Positions 46,906 to 57,883 are shown, counted from the stretch's first letter. The stretch: DNA of 64,000 nt from Sediminibacillus dalangtanensis (GCF_017792025.1 NZ_CP046956.1:2790001-2854000), one strand, 5' to 3'. The notes: a model not told the origin generated them from the sequence alone. Program-made: numbers and translations.

Positions 46906-47034
46906 AGGGAACTGTTTTCAGCGTAGGAAATACGGTGGAGACTCCTACTGGAGGGAAAGGCCACGGTGAGATCCAACAGAGCGTTAGCTTGAGGAGGCTC
47001 ACCAGCCGCCCGCGGAAAGCGCAGAGTTAGCATC
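46906..47034. repeat. Second copy of the GC-rich interspersed element
   Basis: Shares with 37424-37556 the order AAACAGG, GGAGACTCCT, GGTGAGATCC, CAGAGCGT, GGCTCACCAGCCGCCCGCGG and AAAGCGCAG. Its outer ends are too diverged to pair. The remaining gap 46409-46905 shows no gene; CATACTTCGCT at about 46728 resembles the end of the element at 37078. Confidence 0.6.
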
Positions 47035-47079
47035 CTCTTATAAAAATACATCAAAAGGAAAGAACTTTTCTAATAGAGC

Positions 47080-47114
47080 AAAGAAAAAGACCAAATCTTT
47101 ATTTCGATTTGGTC
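47080..47114 (-). terminator. Terminator of the acyl-CoA operon
   Basis: GACCAAATC (47089-47097) and GATTTGGTC (47106-47114). On the minus strand it is followed by TTTTTCTTT. Confidence 0.88.
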
Positions 47115-47173
47115 CGCTGAATCCCCCTATATCCGTTATATTGGCAGATGGAACACCAATTCTCTTTCCTCTA

Positions 47174-48847
47174 TTAGTTGGACACGGCTGCGTGTTGACT
47201 TGATTCGACAATCCGCTGAAAATGGCGGATTGTCATCGGATCGGTCTGATAAGTGCCGGAATTCCAAGTAGATTGCATGAAAACTTCAGCCACATCTTTG
47301 TTCCGACCATTGCTTTCAGCCGCATCTTCAAGAGCGACGACACTTTCAAAGACGGAAGCGAACTTTTTGGCGATCTCCTTGCAATAATACGACCTTATTT
47401 CCCTGTCTGCCTTTTTCACTTCTTCCAACCAATCTGCCATACGCTTTATTTCTAGCTCCAGCTGCTCACGTAATACCCGCAGACTCTCCGGAAGAGCAGC
47501 GAGCCTACGACTTACTTCCTGAAAAAACAGGTGGTCTGCTTGATATTTTTCCACAAGTCTCAGGACTTCCAAGCCTAATATATTTCCGGTACCTTCCCAA
47601 ACGGTTAGCACTTGGGCATCCCGCAACAGTCGGGGAGTGACAAAATCTTCGATATATCCGTTCCCGCCATGTATCTCCAGCGCCTCATGCGCAAAGTGGA
47701 TCGCCTGCTCGGCGGTCTCTTTTTTCAATATCGCAATGTACAAGCGAAGCAGGATTTGCTCTTCTTCCGGTTGATCCGAGTTAGCACAAAGCTGATCAAA
47801 ACGATGGATCATAGCAAACACTGCGCTCGTCTCTACTTGTTGCTTAGCGGCAAGCGTCGTCAATGTATCCTGGATCATTGGAAAGTCCTTGAGTTTACTG
47901 CCAAAGGCTGTCCGGTTGCCTGCATAATCCCGCGCTTCCAAAAAGGCGCGTTTCATGATTCCAAGCGAAGCTACCGCATTGCAAATCCGTGATAAATTCA
48001 ACGCTTCCACCATGTAAGCAAACCCCTGTTCTGCCTCTCCTACAAGATAGGCTTTGGCCCCATCAAATTCGACTTCGGCCGATGGAACGGCGCGAACTCC
48101 AAGCTTATCCTTCAAGCGGCGGATGTGCAGCTTTTGGTTCTTGCGGTTTTCTTCCCAAGGTACCAAAAACAAACTGAGTCCTTTCGTTCCTTCTTTGGCG
48201 CCTTCCATTCTTGCCAATACCATGGCGACACCGCATTGCCCCGCATTACTGGCGAAATATTTTTCCCCGTAAATCCGGTAACCGTCAGCTGTCTCGAGCG
48301 CACGGACTTGGTTTGCCCCTACATCTGAACCACCTTGCCGTTCGGTCAGGAATGTTGCCCCTTCATATAATTCGATTTCGCCAGTCGCCAGTACATGCGG
48401 CAAAAACCTTTCCTTCAATTCCTCATCGGCATAATGATCAATCAAATAGGCTGTCGCCATTGTCAACGTAACTGGACAATAAAATCCTGGTTCTGCATGG
48501 GAAAGCAAATACCCCTGGGCAAATGAATAAACGTAGTTGCCCTTTCGTCCTAAACCGGGAATTTCCTTGTGGATATATCCGACGATCCCCGTGTTGTAGG
48601 TTTCTTCCACGGTACGCTTGTAACCTTCATTCACCCAAACACGGGAAACTTCTTCTCCCAGCTTGTCGTATTTCACGAGCCGTGGCTGCCCTTCCCGATC
48701 CGTATGGATAGCCCGTTCATCGATATCTCCGGCACAATGTTCGCCAAAAGCATGAAGCTCCCTGTCCGCCCATTGATAAAATGGAACGGGCAAATACTTT
48801 TTCAACAATGAGGAAAGATGCGGATCCTCCTGATAAAAATTAGCCAT
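47174..48847 (-). CDS. Acyl-CoA dehydrogenase family protein, AidB-like
   Basis: FAD-dependent acyl-CoA dehydrogenase-fold protein of 557 residues, longer than classical enzymes (about 380) because of an AidB-type C-terminal helical extension (about 430-557). Motifs: GATFLTERQGGSDVGANQVR, GEKYFASNAGQCGVAMVLAR, RLKDKLGVRAVPSAEVEFDG, the FAD-binding RTAFGSKLKDFP and EIHGGNGYIEDFVTPRLLRD with VWEGTGN. AidB proteins can oxidise acyl-CoAs and protect DNA during alkylation stress. The operon with an acyl-CoA ligase and a MerR regulator argues for acyl-CoA catabolism here. Confidence 0.9.
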   Translation of the reverse strand: MANFYQEDPHLSSLLKKYLPVPFYQWADRELHAFGEHCAGDIDERAIHTDREGQPRLVKYDKLGEEVSRVWVNEGYKRTVEETYNTGIVGYIHKEIPGLGRKGNYVYSFAQGYLLSHAEPGFYCPVTLTMATAYLIDHYADEELKERFLPHVLATGEIELYEGATFLTERQGGSDVGANQVRALETADGYRIYGEKYFASNAGQCGVAMVLARMEGAKEGTKGLSLFLVPWEENRKNQKLHIRRLKDKLGVRAVPSAEVEFDGAKAYLVGEAEQGFAYMVEALNLSRICNAVASLGIMKRAFLEARDYAGNRTAFGSKLKDFPMIQDTLTTLAAKQQVETSAVFAMIHRFDQLCANSDQPEEEQILLRLYIAILKKETAEQAIHFAHEALEIHGGNGYIEDFVTPRLLRDAQVLTVWEGTGNILGLEVLRLVEKYQADHLFFQEVSRRLAALPESLRVLREQLELEIKRMADWLEEVKKADREIRSYYCKEIAKKFASVFESVVALEDAAESNGRNKDVAEVFMQSTWNSGTYQTDPMTIRHFQRIVESSQHAAVSN

Positions 48848-48858
48848 GCCAATCCTCC

Positions 48859-50373
48859 TTAATGTTGCGGCTGTTTACGCAGCTGGCCTTTTAACAATTT
48901 ACCTGTCGCGTTCCTAGGAAGCGCTTTCAATCCTTCGTATAAACGAGGTATTTTATAATCAGCTAGTTTCCCGTCAAGGAATCGTCTGCATTCGGCTGTT
49001 AAGTCCTCCACTTCCTGTTCCAGCACCACATACGCTTTGACCGTTTCACCCCAGTCAGGATGCGGAACGCCAACAACTGCGGCATCAGCAATTGCGGGGT
49101 GGCTGAGCAGCATATTCTCTATTTCTTTCGGAAAAATGTTGACTCCCCCGGATATAATGATATCTTTTTTGCGGTCGACCACCCAATAATAGCCGTCCTT
49201 ATCCCGCTTTGCCATGTCCCCTGTATAAAGCCATCCATCTTTTAACGTTTCTGCTGTTTTGTCCGGATCTTTATAATACCCTTTCATGTTTCCTTCGCCC
49301 TTCAGAATTATTTCTCCTATTTGGCCCTGCTCGACTTCCTCTCCGTGTTCATCGACGAGTTTTATCTCACAGTTCAATGCTGCCCGATGGCCAATACTGC
49401 CGGCCTTGTGCGGATGATCGTTGAACCCGAGCAACGTGCCGTTCGGACCGGCTTCTGTCAGACCGTAAACACACATCAGCCTTTTTGTCGAAAACTTTTC
49501 TTGAATAAAAGTTACCTCTGATCCTGAAAGCGGAGAACCCCCGTAAACCCAATATTCCATGGAGGATAATTCATACTCCTCGATTCCGGGATGTTTGGCA
49601 GTCGCCAAGTATGCAATCGGTGCACCGAAAAAGTGGGTGGTTTTTTCCCTGGATACTGTTTCGAGCAGTAAATCCGGGCTGAAACTAGGGACAAGTACAT
49701 GCACAGCCCCGACATACGTGCCTGCCACCATAAACAAATGCAGCGGAGCTGAATGACTGAGCGGCATCATATGCAGGATGCGGCTGTCCGGTTTCATCGT
49801 CATTTCGATGCAAATCATAACGGCCACAGACAAAATGTTCCGATACGTGTACAACACCCCTTTTGGCGCACCAGTTGTACCAGAGGTATATAGCAAAGCC
49901 GCTTCATCATCCTCTGTCAGTTTGCAGGATATCTCATCGGATTCCCCTTCCAGAATCAACTGGTCAATCGACAGCCATTGATCAAAGCGCCGTCCGGTTT
50001 TCGCGAATATCCCTTCCACTTTGTCGGGCAGGTTACGTACCGACGGAAATACAGCTTCATGAGTAAGGAACAGTTTGGCATCACTGTGTTCCATGATAAA
50101 AGCAGCTTCCTGTTCGACTAGCTTGGCATTGATTGGTACGATGACACCGCCAATCCGCTGGACTGCAAAATAACAAATCAAAAAATCTTTTGTATTTGGC
50201 ATATGGAGTACAACCTTGTCGCCCTTTCCCAAACCTAATTCAAGCAGACTGGAACTAAGCTGATTGACAGCTGTATTCCATTGACGATAAGTCAACCGTT
50301 CGTCTGGTGTGACTATCGCCTCGTGTTCTGGATACTTTCTGGATTGGACCGCTAATAAATCCGGAATGTTCAT
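48859..50373 (-). CDS. AMP-forming fatty acid/carboxylate-CoA ligase
   Basis: ANL-superfamily ligase of 504 residues. Phosphate loop LLYTSGTTGAPKGVLYTYRN, then HMMPLSHSAPLHLF, YGLTEAGPNGTLLGF, the hinge TGDMAKRDKDGYYWVVDRKK, IISGGVNIFPKEIE and the C-terminal catalytic lysine in LPRNATGKLLKGQLRK. It activates a carboxylic acid to its CoA thioester, probably the substrate of the AidB-like dehydrogenase encoded 11 bases downstream. Chain length is not deducible. Start ATG follows a GGGAGTG-like site. Confidence 0.9.
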   Translation of the reverse strand: MNIPDLLAVQSRKYPEHEAIVTPDERLTYRQWNTAVNQLSSSLLELGLGKGDKVVLHMPNTKDFLICYFAVQRIGGVIVPINAKLVEQEAAFIMEHSDAKLFLTHEAVFPSVRNLPDKVEGIFAKTGRRFDQWLSIDQLILEGESDEISCKLTEDDEAALLYTSGTTGAPKGVLYTYRNILSVAVMICIEMTMKPDSRILHMMPLSHSAPLHLFMVAGTYVGAVHVLVPSFSPDLLLETVSREKTTHFFGAPIAYLATAKHPGIEEYELSSMEYWVYGGSPLSGSEVTFIQEKFSTKRLMCVYGLTEAGPNGTLLGFNDHPHKAGSIGHRAALNCEIKLVDEHGEEVEQGQIGEIILKGEGNMKGYYKDPDKTAETLKDGWLYTGDMAKRDKDGYYWVVDRKKDIIISGGVNIFPKEIENMLLSHPAIADAAVVGVPHPDWGETVKAYVVLEQEVEDLTAECRRFLDGKLADYKIPRLYEGLKALPRNATGKLLKGQLRKQPQH

Positions 50374-50401
50374 GGTGGGTACACTCCCATCTTTATTTTT
50401 G

Positions 50402-50779
50402 TTATTCAGTGAGTTTTTGTCGGAACTCCTCTACCAGGGTTTCCATCTCCTCTTTGACAGCTTCCAATTCGGCTATCCGTTTCGATACCTCCTCGATTTT
50501 GTTATTGCCATACTCGATCGTTTTCAGCAGTTGCTGTTTGCCGCTTGGATCCTTGTCGAACAACTGAATCATTTCCTTTATTTCCTCCAGTTGAAAACCA
50601 TACTTCTTGCCACGGAACACGAGGCGAAGCCTGGTTTTTTCCCTGCTTGTGAATAGCCTCCTGCCGCTATCTGTCCGCTTGGGCTGAAGCAAACCGATTT
50701 CTTCATAATAGCGGATCGTTCTCGGGGTGACCTGAAAATCAGCGGCAAGCTCAGATATCGTGTACGTTCTTTCCCCCAT
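50402..50779 (-). CDS. MerR family transcriptional regulator (LiuR-like)
   Basis: Protein of 125 residues. The MerR winged-helix is YTISELAADFQVTPRTIRYY with EEIGLLQPKR following, then LVFRGKKYGFQLEEIKEMIQ and a coiled-coil dimerisation helix (about 80-120). There is no cysteine-rich metal site. It leads the ligase/dehydrogenase operon and is a likely regulator of acyl-CoA degradation, as LiuR-type MerR proteins are for branched-chain amino acid and fatty acid catabolism. A perfect palindrome about 165 bases upstream is its probable operator. Confidence 0.85.
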   Translation of the reverse strand: MGERTYTISELAADFQVTPRTIRYYEEIGLLQPKRTDSGRRLFTSREKTRLRLVFRGKKYGFQLEEIKEMIQLFDKDPSGKQQLLKTIEYGNNKIEEVSKRIAELEAVKEEMETLVEEFRQKLTE

Positions 50780-50945
50780 ACCATCACCCTTGTCTTGTTT
50801 CTTTACTGACCGTTAGGAATGATTTCACAGAAACCTTTTACGAGCAGTGGAAGTCGTCCGTCCATAAAAGAAAGGCAGAAACCGGGATGTAATCCAATTG
50901 GTAGATATTTTTATTTATTCTTCGATGATACGTTAAGCATAGCAC

Positions 50946-50959
50946 TTACGTTAACGTAA
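50946..50959 (-). promoter_or_regulatory. Probable operator of the MerR-type regulator
   Basis: Perfect 14-bp palindrome TTACGTTAACGTAA, upstream of the MerR-ligase-dehydrogenase operon. It resembles sites described for LiuR-type MerR regulators. Assignment is from position and symmetry. Confidence 0.55.
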
Positions 50960-50973
50960 ACTTCAATCCCTTT

Positions 50974-51780
50974 TTAATCTGCTGTCCTGCTTTTCAAGAT
51001 GGCGAGGATGAACAATAACAGGGAATAATTGATATTTTCCGCCTCCGCCCACTCGAGGACTACAGAGTCGCCACGGGAAAACCGTTCAGCATGTTCCAAT
51101 GGGATCGCGCCCGGCTTCATGAGCAGCAGCGGCTTTCCTGCTTGATCTAAAATCGAAATGAAATCCCGATAATCCTTAACAGCACGCCACCTGCTCCCGG
51201 TCTGATCAATGTAATCGAGTAAGGTTCCTTTCTTTCCTTTTGCAGGGCAAATGTACCCGATACAATCGCCCGTCTCGTTGAATACGTAAGCACGCCAAGA
51301 AAATCCGCCTCGTTTTTGCATATAAAACAGAAGATTATCTTGGTCATCCAGAAATCGGAAATTTTTAGGAAGGAATAGGCCAAAACTGTAGAAAAACCGA
51401 ACAATGCGTAATAGCAGGTTGCTTTGAAAACCTGTTTCCTTCAACACACAAAGCCGCTCGTCGTCCAGGTTCATAACCGATGTTTTCGTTGAAAGGGTCC
51501 CATCTATCGCCATAATCTTATCAAGCTGTCTGCTTACTGGTATCCTTTTCTCTTTCTGCATCGTCAAATTGGCTTGCCGTCCCAGCTGCATGTCGTGTCT
51601 TCCTCTGGAAAGAACCGTCCCACCGACTATTGCCAACACGATCGATAAAAGACCCGTTTCCCATTGATGGGCGAAAAATAAAAACAGCAGGATCATACAT
51701 CCACTGCCAAATAACAGAATAATACCGGTATATAATTGATGTTTTCCATCTCTTGTTAATAGTTCGGACACGTTCGTCAT
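50974..51780 (-). CDS. Membrane protein with tubby/LURP-one-like domain, function unknown
   Basis: Protein of 268 residues. Two transmembrane helices lie near residues 18-36 and 42-60. The rest (about 95-235) reads as beta-rich repeats: FRFLDDQDNLLFYMQKRGGF, SWRAYVFNETGDCIGYI and GTLLDYIDQTGSRWRAVKDY. This pattern recalls tubby C-terminal/LURP-one-related (scramblase-like) domains, but I am not certain. The start was moved to ATG 51780, after GGGGGAGGG. It stands between the MerR palindrome and the divergent ketopantoate reductase gene. Confidence 0.6.
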   Translation of the reverse strand: MTNVSELLTRDGKHQLYTGIILLFGSGCMILLFLFFAHQWETGLLSIVLAIVGGTVLSRGRHDMQLGRQANLTMQKEKRIPVSRQLDKIMAIDGTLSTKTSVMNLDDERLCVLKETGFQSNLLLRIVRFFYSFGLFLPKNFRFLDDQDNLLFYMQKRGGFSWRAYVFNETGDCIGYICPAKGKKGTLLDYIDQTGSRWRAVKDYRDFISILDQAGKPLLLMKPGAIPLEHAERFSRGDSVVLEWAEAENINYSLLLFILAILKSRTAD

Positions 51781-51925
51781 CTTTCTCCCTCCCCCTTGAA
51801 AAGACATACGATTATCTTTTATTTTGGTTTCAGTTGTCAGAAAAATCAAGCGCTTTTTCTGTAACCTAACACGGACTATGCTAAAATGGACGAAGAAAAC
51901 GCTGCTATTTTTTGGGAGGGATTTG

Positions 51926-52834
51926 ATGAAAATCGTCGTTGTGGGTGCTGGTGCACTCGGTGCTTACTTTGGGGCAAGATGGCAGGAGGCAGGCCAAGAT
52001 GTTACATTCCTGGTTCGTCATAAAAGGGCCGATCAACTAAGAAAGAATGGACTACGGATACAGAGCCGGGAGGGGGACTACCAACTCGACAAACCGGTGC
52101 TTATTGAAGATGCGGCGGAAGTTCAACAAGCAGACCTTGTTTTATTGGCCGTGAAAGGCTACCATCTCGACGGGACACTGGACCAATTGCAAGTCTTGGT
52201 AGACAAAGGGGCCAAAGTACTCCCTGTCCTGAACGGAATCGAGCATCTCCCGATTCTCCAGGAGAGACTCGGAAAAGACGCAGTGCTAGGCGGCTTGTCT
52301 TTTATTATTTCTACGCTGGATGAGCAGGGCGGTGTCGACCATACCAGCCCGTTCCACGAGCTCGTTTTCGGCCCGTTGATACCGGAGCAGGAAGAAATCT
52401 GCCGGGAAATCGCTGCGGTTTCCGAAACCGCTAATTTTACAGCCAGGTGGAGTGAGGACATCGAAACAGATATGTGGAAAAAATATATGTTCATCACGTC
52501 ATTTTCCGGTATCACCACTGCTGCAGACCTTCCAATCGGAACCATCAGAAACCACCCGGAAACGTTCGCCGTCGCCAAAGCGATGCTGGTAGAAATGAAG
52601 CAGCTTGCCAATAAACAACAAGTCGACTTGACCGATGACCATGTCGAGCAGGCAATCCGACAATTGAACGGACTGGACGACGCTGCTACTTCTTCGATGC
52701 ATCAAGACCGGCGAAAAGGCATTAGTTTGGAGGTTGAGCATTTACACGGAGGCGCCCTTCGACTAGCTGCTAAAGAGCAAATAGAACTTCCGACAATACG
52801 TGCCATTTTTGGACTTATCAAACCATTTGCCTGA
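51926..52834 (+). CDS. panE: 2-dehydropantoate 2-reductase (ketopantoate reductase family)
   Basis: Protein of 302 residues in the ApbA/PanE family. It has the NADP motif KIVVVGAGALGAYFGARW, LLAVKGYHLDGTLDQL with the catalytic-type lysine, VLPVLNGIEHLPIL, and a C-terminal helical part with KKYMFITSFSGITTAADLPI and the substrate-site sequence SSMHQDRRKGISLEVEHLHG. PanE reduces ketopantoate in pantothenate synthesis; Bacilli often carry several paralogues, so the exact substrate is open. Start ATG at 51926 follows GGGAGGG; the upstream extension is not coding-like. Confidence 0.88.
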   Translation: MKIVVVGAGALGAYFGARWQEAGQDVTFLVRHKRADQLRKNGLRIQSREGDYQLDKPVLIEDAAEVQQADLVLLAVKGYHLDGTLDQLQVLVDKGAKVLPVLNGIEHLPILQERLGKDAVLGGLSFIISTLDEQGGVDHTSPFHELVFGPLIPEQEEICREIAAVSETANFTARWSEDIETDMWKKYMFITSFSGITTAADLPIGTIRNHPETFAVAKAMLVEMKQLANKQQVDLTDDHVEQAIRQLNGLDDAATSSMHQDRRKGISLEVEHLHGGALRLAAKEQIELPTIRAIFGLIKPFA

Positions 52835-52868
52835 TTCTGGTTAATTGCCTATCTTTTGCTAGACAGTG

Positions 52869-52945
52869 GATGAAGTGCGTTTCCTTCGGTGCTCCGCTCC
52901 CTTTTGCACTTCATCAACCCGATGAAGTGCGTTTTCGATGGCTCT
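52869..52945. repeat. Two-copy 52-bp-period repeat related to the 27-kb array
   Basis: GATGAAGTGCG occurs at 52869 and again at 52921, exactly 52 bases apart, and the second copy is preceded by CACTTCATCAACCC, giving the hairpin CACTTCAT/ATGAAGTG. The core equals that of the array at 26943-27378. The rest of the gap 52946-53372 contains only coding-like scraps (hydrophobic segment near 53000-53075) without an intact gene. Confidence 0.55.
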
Positions 52946-53372
52946 ATGTTTCTTTTGATTTCTTGATGAATTCAGGATTCCCCCGGAAAAACAATTACTG
53001 CACCAATTACTTATTCATCCTGATAGGAGCTACTTTTTTATCAGCATCGCCATATCTCATCAGCCCTTATTTCCTTTAGCCGTTGGTTCCGGACTCATAC
53101 AACTCTTTTTCGTGAACTTGGCGCTGCATGGTACGTCCTGCTAACTTCGAGTGTTGTTCAGTTTTTGTCGGTGCGCCTTACGTACAAGAAATCGTTCAAG
53201 GCATTCCGGTTATTCAAACAGATGCGTTTGACTATGCCTAGTAGTTGCTCTCACTAAGACTCAAGATGTATTTTCGCAGAAGTTTCGCCTGTTTTTGGAA
53301 ATTATCTATACAAGGATTGGAAAACATAGTATATTGTCACCAGGTACTAAATATCTGACATGAGGTGGCATT

Positions 53373-54119
53373 ATGCAAGCGGTTTATATCGTGCTGACAA
53401 ACACAGGATCCCTGATCAACTGGGCGTTAAAATCGGTTACTTCCGCTCCTTATAATCATGCGTCATTAGCCTTGGACAAAGACTTCAGCCGCATTTACAG
53501 CTTTGCTAGACGGGAACCGCTCAATCCTTTCTGGGGCGGTTTTGTCAGAGAAGACTTCGTCAAAGGAACGTTCAGCTGGTATCCCGACTCCACTTGTGCG
53601 GTGTACCGGCTCATGCTGACTTCCAGAGAATATCGAAAACTCGAGCGGATCATCTCCGTCTTTGAGAAAAAGCCGAAACGGTACTTGTATAACTATGCCG
53701 GCCTTGTCGGCATTCCGATAAACTATCCGATTGAAATGCCTGCTTCCTATTTTTGCTCGCAATTTGTCGCGGAAGTGTTAAGCAGGGCGGGGCATCGGTT
53801 ATTCTCCAAGCGCAGTGCCCTGATCACTCCGGAGGATTTTCGCCATCACCCCGAGCTGGAATTGATCTATCAAGGGGGGGTATATCAGTATCCGGATTTG
53901 TATTGTCAAGAAATATACCAGCCGAAACAGTATCAAAACTTCCCCTTCCGGAAGTACATGCTGCAGCAGCTGGATACAGAAATTCTCCGGCTGATGGATC
54001 GTGAACATAAACAATATTATTTCCGCGATGGCTTTTTAAAGCCGAAAAAGATTTACTTAACTCGGCAGATCGGCAAAGTAAAACATGTCAAAAAACTGTG
54101 GAAAGGATTTATCGGATAG
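53373..54119 (+). CDS. Permuted papain-fold (YiiX/YebB-like) protein
   Basis: Soluble protein of 248 residues. The domain has YIVLTNTGSLINWALKSVTS, PYNHASLALD with His29, a middle region, and YFCSQFVAEVL with Cys128, the order seen in circularly permuted NlpC/P60-like cysteine hydrolases. The C-terminal 90 residues are basic and aromatic (KKIYLTRQIGKVKHVKKLWK). It is related to the C-terminal domain of the membrane-anchored protein at 5302, sharing YNHxSL and FCSQFV motifs. ATG follows GAGGTGG. Monocistronic. Substrate unknown. Confidence 0.75.
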   Translation: MQAVYIVLTNTGSLINWALKSVTSAPYNHASLALDKDFSRIYSFARREPLNPFWGGFVREDFVKGTFSWYPDSTCAVYRLMLTSREYRKLERIISVFEKKPKRYLYNYAGLVGIPINYPIEMPASYFCSQFVAEVLSRAGHRLFSKRSALITPEDFRHHPELELIYQGGVYQYPDLYCQEIYQPKQYQNFPFRKYMLQQLDTEILRLMDREHKQYYFRDGFLKPKKIYLTRQIGKVKHVKKLWKGFIG

Positions 54120-54253
54120 GAAATAGCGTGGGTTTTGAGAGACCGTGCGCTCCAACTCAATTAATGGAGAAGACTCCTTTAAGCTATGTCGCGGTTGCTA
54201 TCAAAAGTATAAAAACTGGAAAAGCAACAAAACCCTCGAAAAGGGCCATTATC

Positions 54254-54291
54254 TAAAAAACCGAGCCGTCTGTTTGAGCGGCTCGGTTTTT
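54254..54291. terminator. Bidirectional terminator after glpD and the papain-fold gene
   Basis: AAAAAACCGAGCCG and CGGCTCGGTTTTT (stem 54261-54268 with 54279-54286) work in both directions, between convergent genes. The gap 54120-54253 also has similarity to the right flank of the 37.4-kb repeat. Confidence 0.88.
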
Positions 54292-54298
54292 CATTTGC

Positions 54299-55960
54299 TT
54301 AGGCAACCGGATGAACTGCTTCGTTCAACAGCTGATCCAGTTCTTCCGTATATTCAGTTTTTTGCTCGTTGGTATAATTGAAAGTCTTCGCCAGATAATC
54401 GATTACATTATCCTTATGTTCCCGAACCCAATTGATATGGAAGAACAGAGCACCTGTTCGGCGGACAAAGAAGTCAACCGGTTTATAGATCAGTTCCTCG
54501 TCAATCGCGTAGCGGAGCTGCGCGAACACAAGCGGTTCGATACCGGCTTCGGCAGTCTCATTTTGCAGGTCCGTATACATTGCGAAAACCCGCTCTACAT
54601 TGGATCCATAGGTATCGACAAGCGAAGCTGCTTCTTCTCCTGTCAACCCAAGAGCGGTTCCTTCGTTGACTTTTTCTTGTTTGAATTTTTCAAACCCTTT
54701 GGACCCGCCGACGTCTCCGCCGGAAATTGGCATATGCAGCGTTTCAGAAGAAGAATAGAGAACTCCTTCTTCCTCCTTCAATTGCTTAACAACCAAATCT
54801 ACTGCACTGATGGCCATTTTCCGGTAACCAGTGAGCTTGCCTCCTGCCATGGAAATCAAACCAGAATCCGATACAAAAATTTCATCCTTACGCGAAATCT
54901 CTCCTGGATCCTTGCCCTCTTCTCCTATCAATGGACGTAACCCGGCCCAGCTTGATTCCACATCATCCGCTGTGATTCCAACTTCCGGGAACATATAATT
55001 GATTGCTTCAATTATATAATCGCGATCTTCCACGGTCATGACCGGGTGAGCGATGTCTCCTTCATAAGCTGTATCGGTTGTTCCGACATAGGTTTTCCCT
55101 TCACGCGGGATGGCAAATACCATCCGGCCGTCCGGGGTGTCAAAATAAATCGCCTGGGTAAGCGGGAAGGTTTCACCGTCAAAGACAAGGTGGACACCCT
55201 TTGTCAGCTGAAGTGTTTTCCCTTTTTTCGATCCGTCTTTCTCCCGCAGTGTGTCGACCCAAGGACCCGCGGCATTGACGATTTTTTTTGCATATACTTC
55301 TTGTTGTTCGCCTGTCGTCAAATCTTCAATCACTGCTCCGGAAACTTTGCCCTCTTTATCGTAAATAAACTCGGTAACTTTCGTATAGTTGATGGCATGC
55401 GCTCCCTGCTCAGCAGCTTTTTTCATCACTTCCAGCGTAAGCCGGGCATCGTCTGTTTTATACTCGACATAATAGCCTGCTCCGCGTAATTCATCTTTTT
55501 TAATCAACGGTTCACGCTCCATTGCTTCTGAAGCAGAAAGCATCGTTCTTCTTTCGCTTTTTTTAACTCCGGCAAGAAAATCGTAAACCCGCAATCCGAT
55601 ATTCGATGTAAACGGACCGAACGTTCCACCTTTATGGAAAGGAAGCATCATCCATTCCGGTGTGGTAACATGCGGACCGTTCTCGTACACGATCGCCCGT
55701 TCCTTCCCTACTTCTGCAACCATTTTCACTTCAAATTGCTTTAAATAACGGAGACCGCCATGGACCAATTTTGTGGAGCGGCTTGATGTTCCGGCAGCAA
55801 AATCCTGCATTTCCACCAATCCCGTTCTCAGTCCTCTTGTCACAGCATCTAAAGCAATCCCTGCCCCTGTGATACCACCACCGATAATAAATAAATCAAG
55901 CGGTTCTTTCGTCAATTCCTCGAAAATTTCTTGCCTGCGCAAGTTAGAAAATCTAGCCAT
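54299..55960 (-). CDS. glpD: Aerobic glycerol-3-phosphate dehydrogenase
   Basis: FAD enzyme of 553 residues at the membrane surface that oxidises glycerol-3-phosphate to dihydroxyacetone phosphate and feeds electrons to quinone. FAD motif DLFIIGGGITGAGIALDAVT, then SSRSTKLVHGGLRYLKQFEV, GVHLVFDG, FAIPREGKTYVGTTDTAYEG and SWAGLRPLIGEEGKD. The C-terminal region has IDEELIYKPVDFFVRRTGAL. It is transcribed after glpK, 250 bases downstream, with a hairpin between them that may be a GlpP-controlled attenuator. Start ATG follows AAGGAG. Confidence 0.97.
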   Translation of the reverse strand: MARFSNLRRQEIFEELTKEPLDLFIIGGGITGAGIALDAVTRGLRTGLVEMQDFAAGTSSRSTKLVHGGLRYLKQFEVKMVAEVGKERAIVYENGPHVTTPEWMMLPFHKGGTFGPFTSNIGLRVYDFLAGVKKSERRTMLSASEAMEREPLIKKDELRGAGYYVEYKTDDARLTLEVMKKAAEQGAHAINYTKVTEFIYDKEGKVSGAVIEDLTTGEQQEVYAKKIVNAAGPWVDTLREKDGSKKGKTLQLTKGVHLVFDGETFPLTQAIYFDTPDGRMVFAIPREGKTYVGTTDTAYEGDIAHPVMTVEDRDYIIEAINYMFPEVGITADDVESSWAGLRPLIGEEGKDPGEISRKDEIFVSDSGLISMAGGKLTGYRKMAISAVDLVVKQLKEEEGVLYSSSETLHMPISGGDVGGSKGFEKFKQEKVNEGTALGLTGEEAASLVDTYGSNVERVFAMYTDLQNETAEAGIEPLVFAQLRYAIDEELIYKPVDFFVRRTGALFFHINWVREHKDNVIDYLAKTFNYTNEQKTEYTEELDQLLNEAVHPVA

Positions 55961-56083
55961 TTTCCGACACTCCTTTATTCTTCACGGCTGAGAGAAATGA
56001 TCTTATCTATTCTTTACCCGAAACAGGCCTGGTTCATGTACCATAATCAGAAATCAGCAATTTTTCCGGGACAAATAGGAAGG

Positions 56084-56140
56084 TAAAAAAAGAGACCGCG
56101 ACAACTTCTATAGGTATCCCCATAGAATTGTGCGGTCTCT
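56084..56140 (-). promoter_or_regulatory. Terminator/attenuator hairpin in the glpD leader
   Basis: Long stem with AGAGACCGC and GCGGTCTCT ends and inner TTCTAT/ATAGAA pairing (56091-56140), followed on the minus strand by seven T residues. It lies between glpK and glpD, where GlpP-type antitermination acts in B. subtilis. It may instead be a simple partial terminator of glpK. Confidence 0.6.
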
Positions 56141-56209
56141 CCACTTCTCCGGCCGTTTCTTATTAACTTGATTTTATTATAGCACGAGCTGTTTCCGTTG
56201 CATAGTATT

Positions 56210-57703
<1,494 letters not shown>

Positions 57704-57724
57704 TCATTCCTCCCATATTATTGA

Positions 57725-57740
57725 ATGTAAACGTTTGTTT
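57725..57740 (-). promoter_or_regulatory. cre-like CcpA site before glpK
   Basis: ATGTAAACGTTTGTTT fits the cre pattern WTGNAANCGNWNNCWW with one mismatch at the C. It is about 25 bases before the glpK start and would give catabolite repression. Confidence 0.55.
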
Positions 57741-57883
57741 TGATATATTTCCCCATTCTATGGTCCTACTAACCCTTTTCTTCAAGAATGGGAGAATTTC
57801 TGCAGAAACAACAAGATAAAAGTAAAGGAGAATCAGTATAGTAAACAACCGAGAATAAACTTAGTAAAGCATCCCCTATTAAT

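Noticed and set aside
46782..47054. Minus-strand ORF of 90 codons
   Set aside because: It runs through the GC-rich interspersed repeat and lacks a ribosome site.
52946..53372. Intact gene between the ketopantoate reductase and the papain-fold gene
   Set aside because: Only short hydrophobic and coding-like scraps in different frames; no frame of useful length with a start signal.
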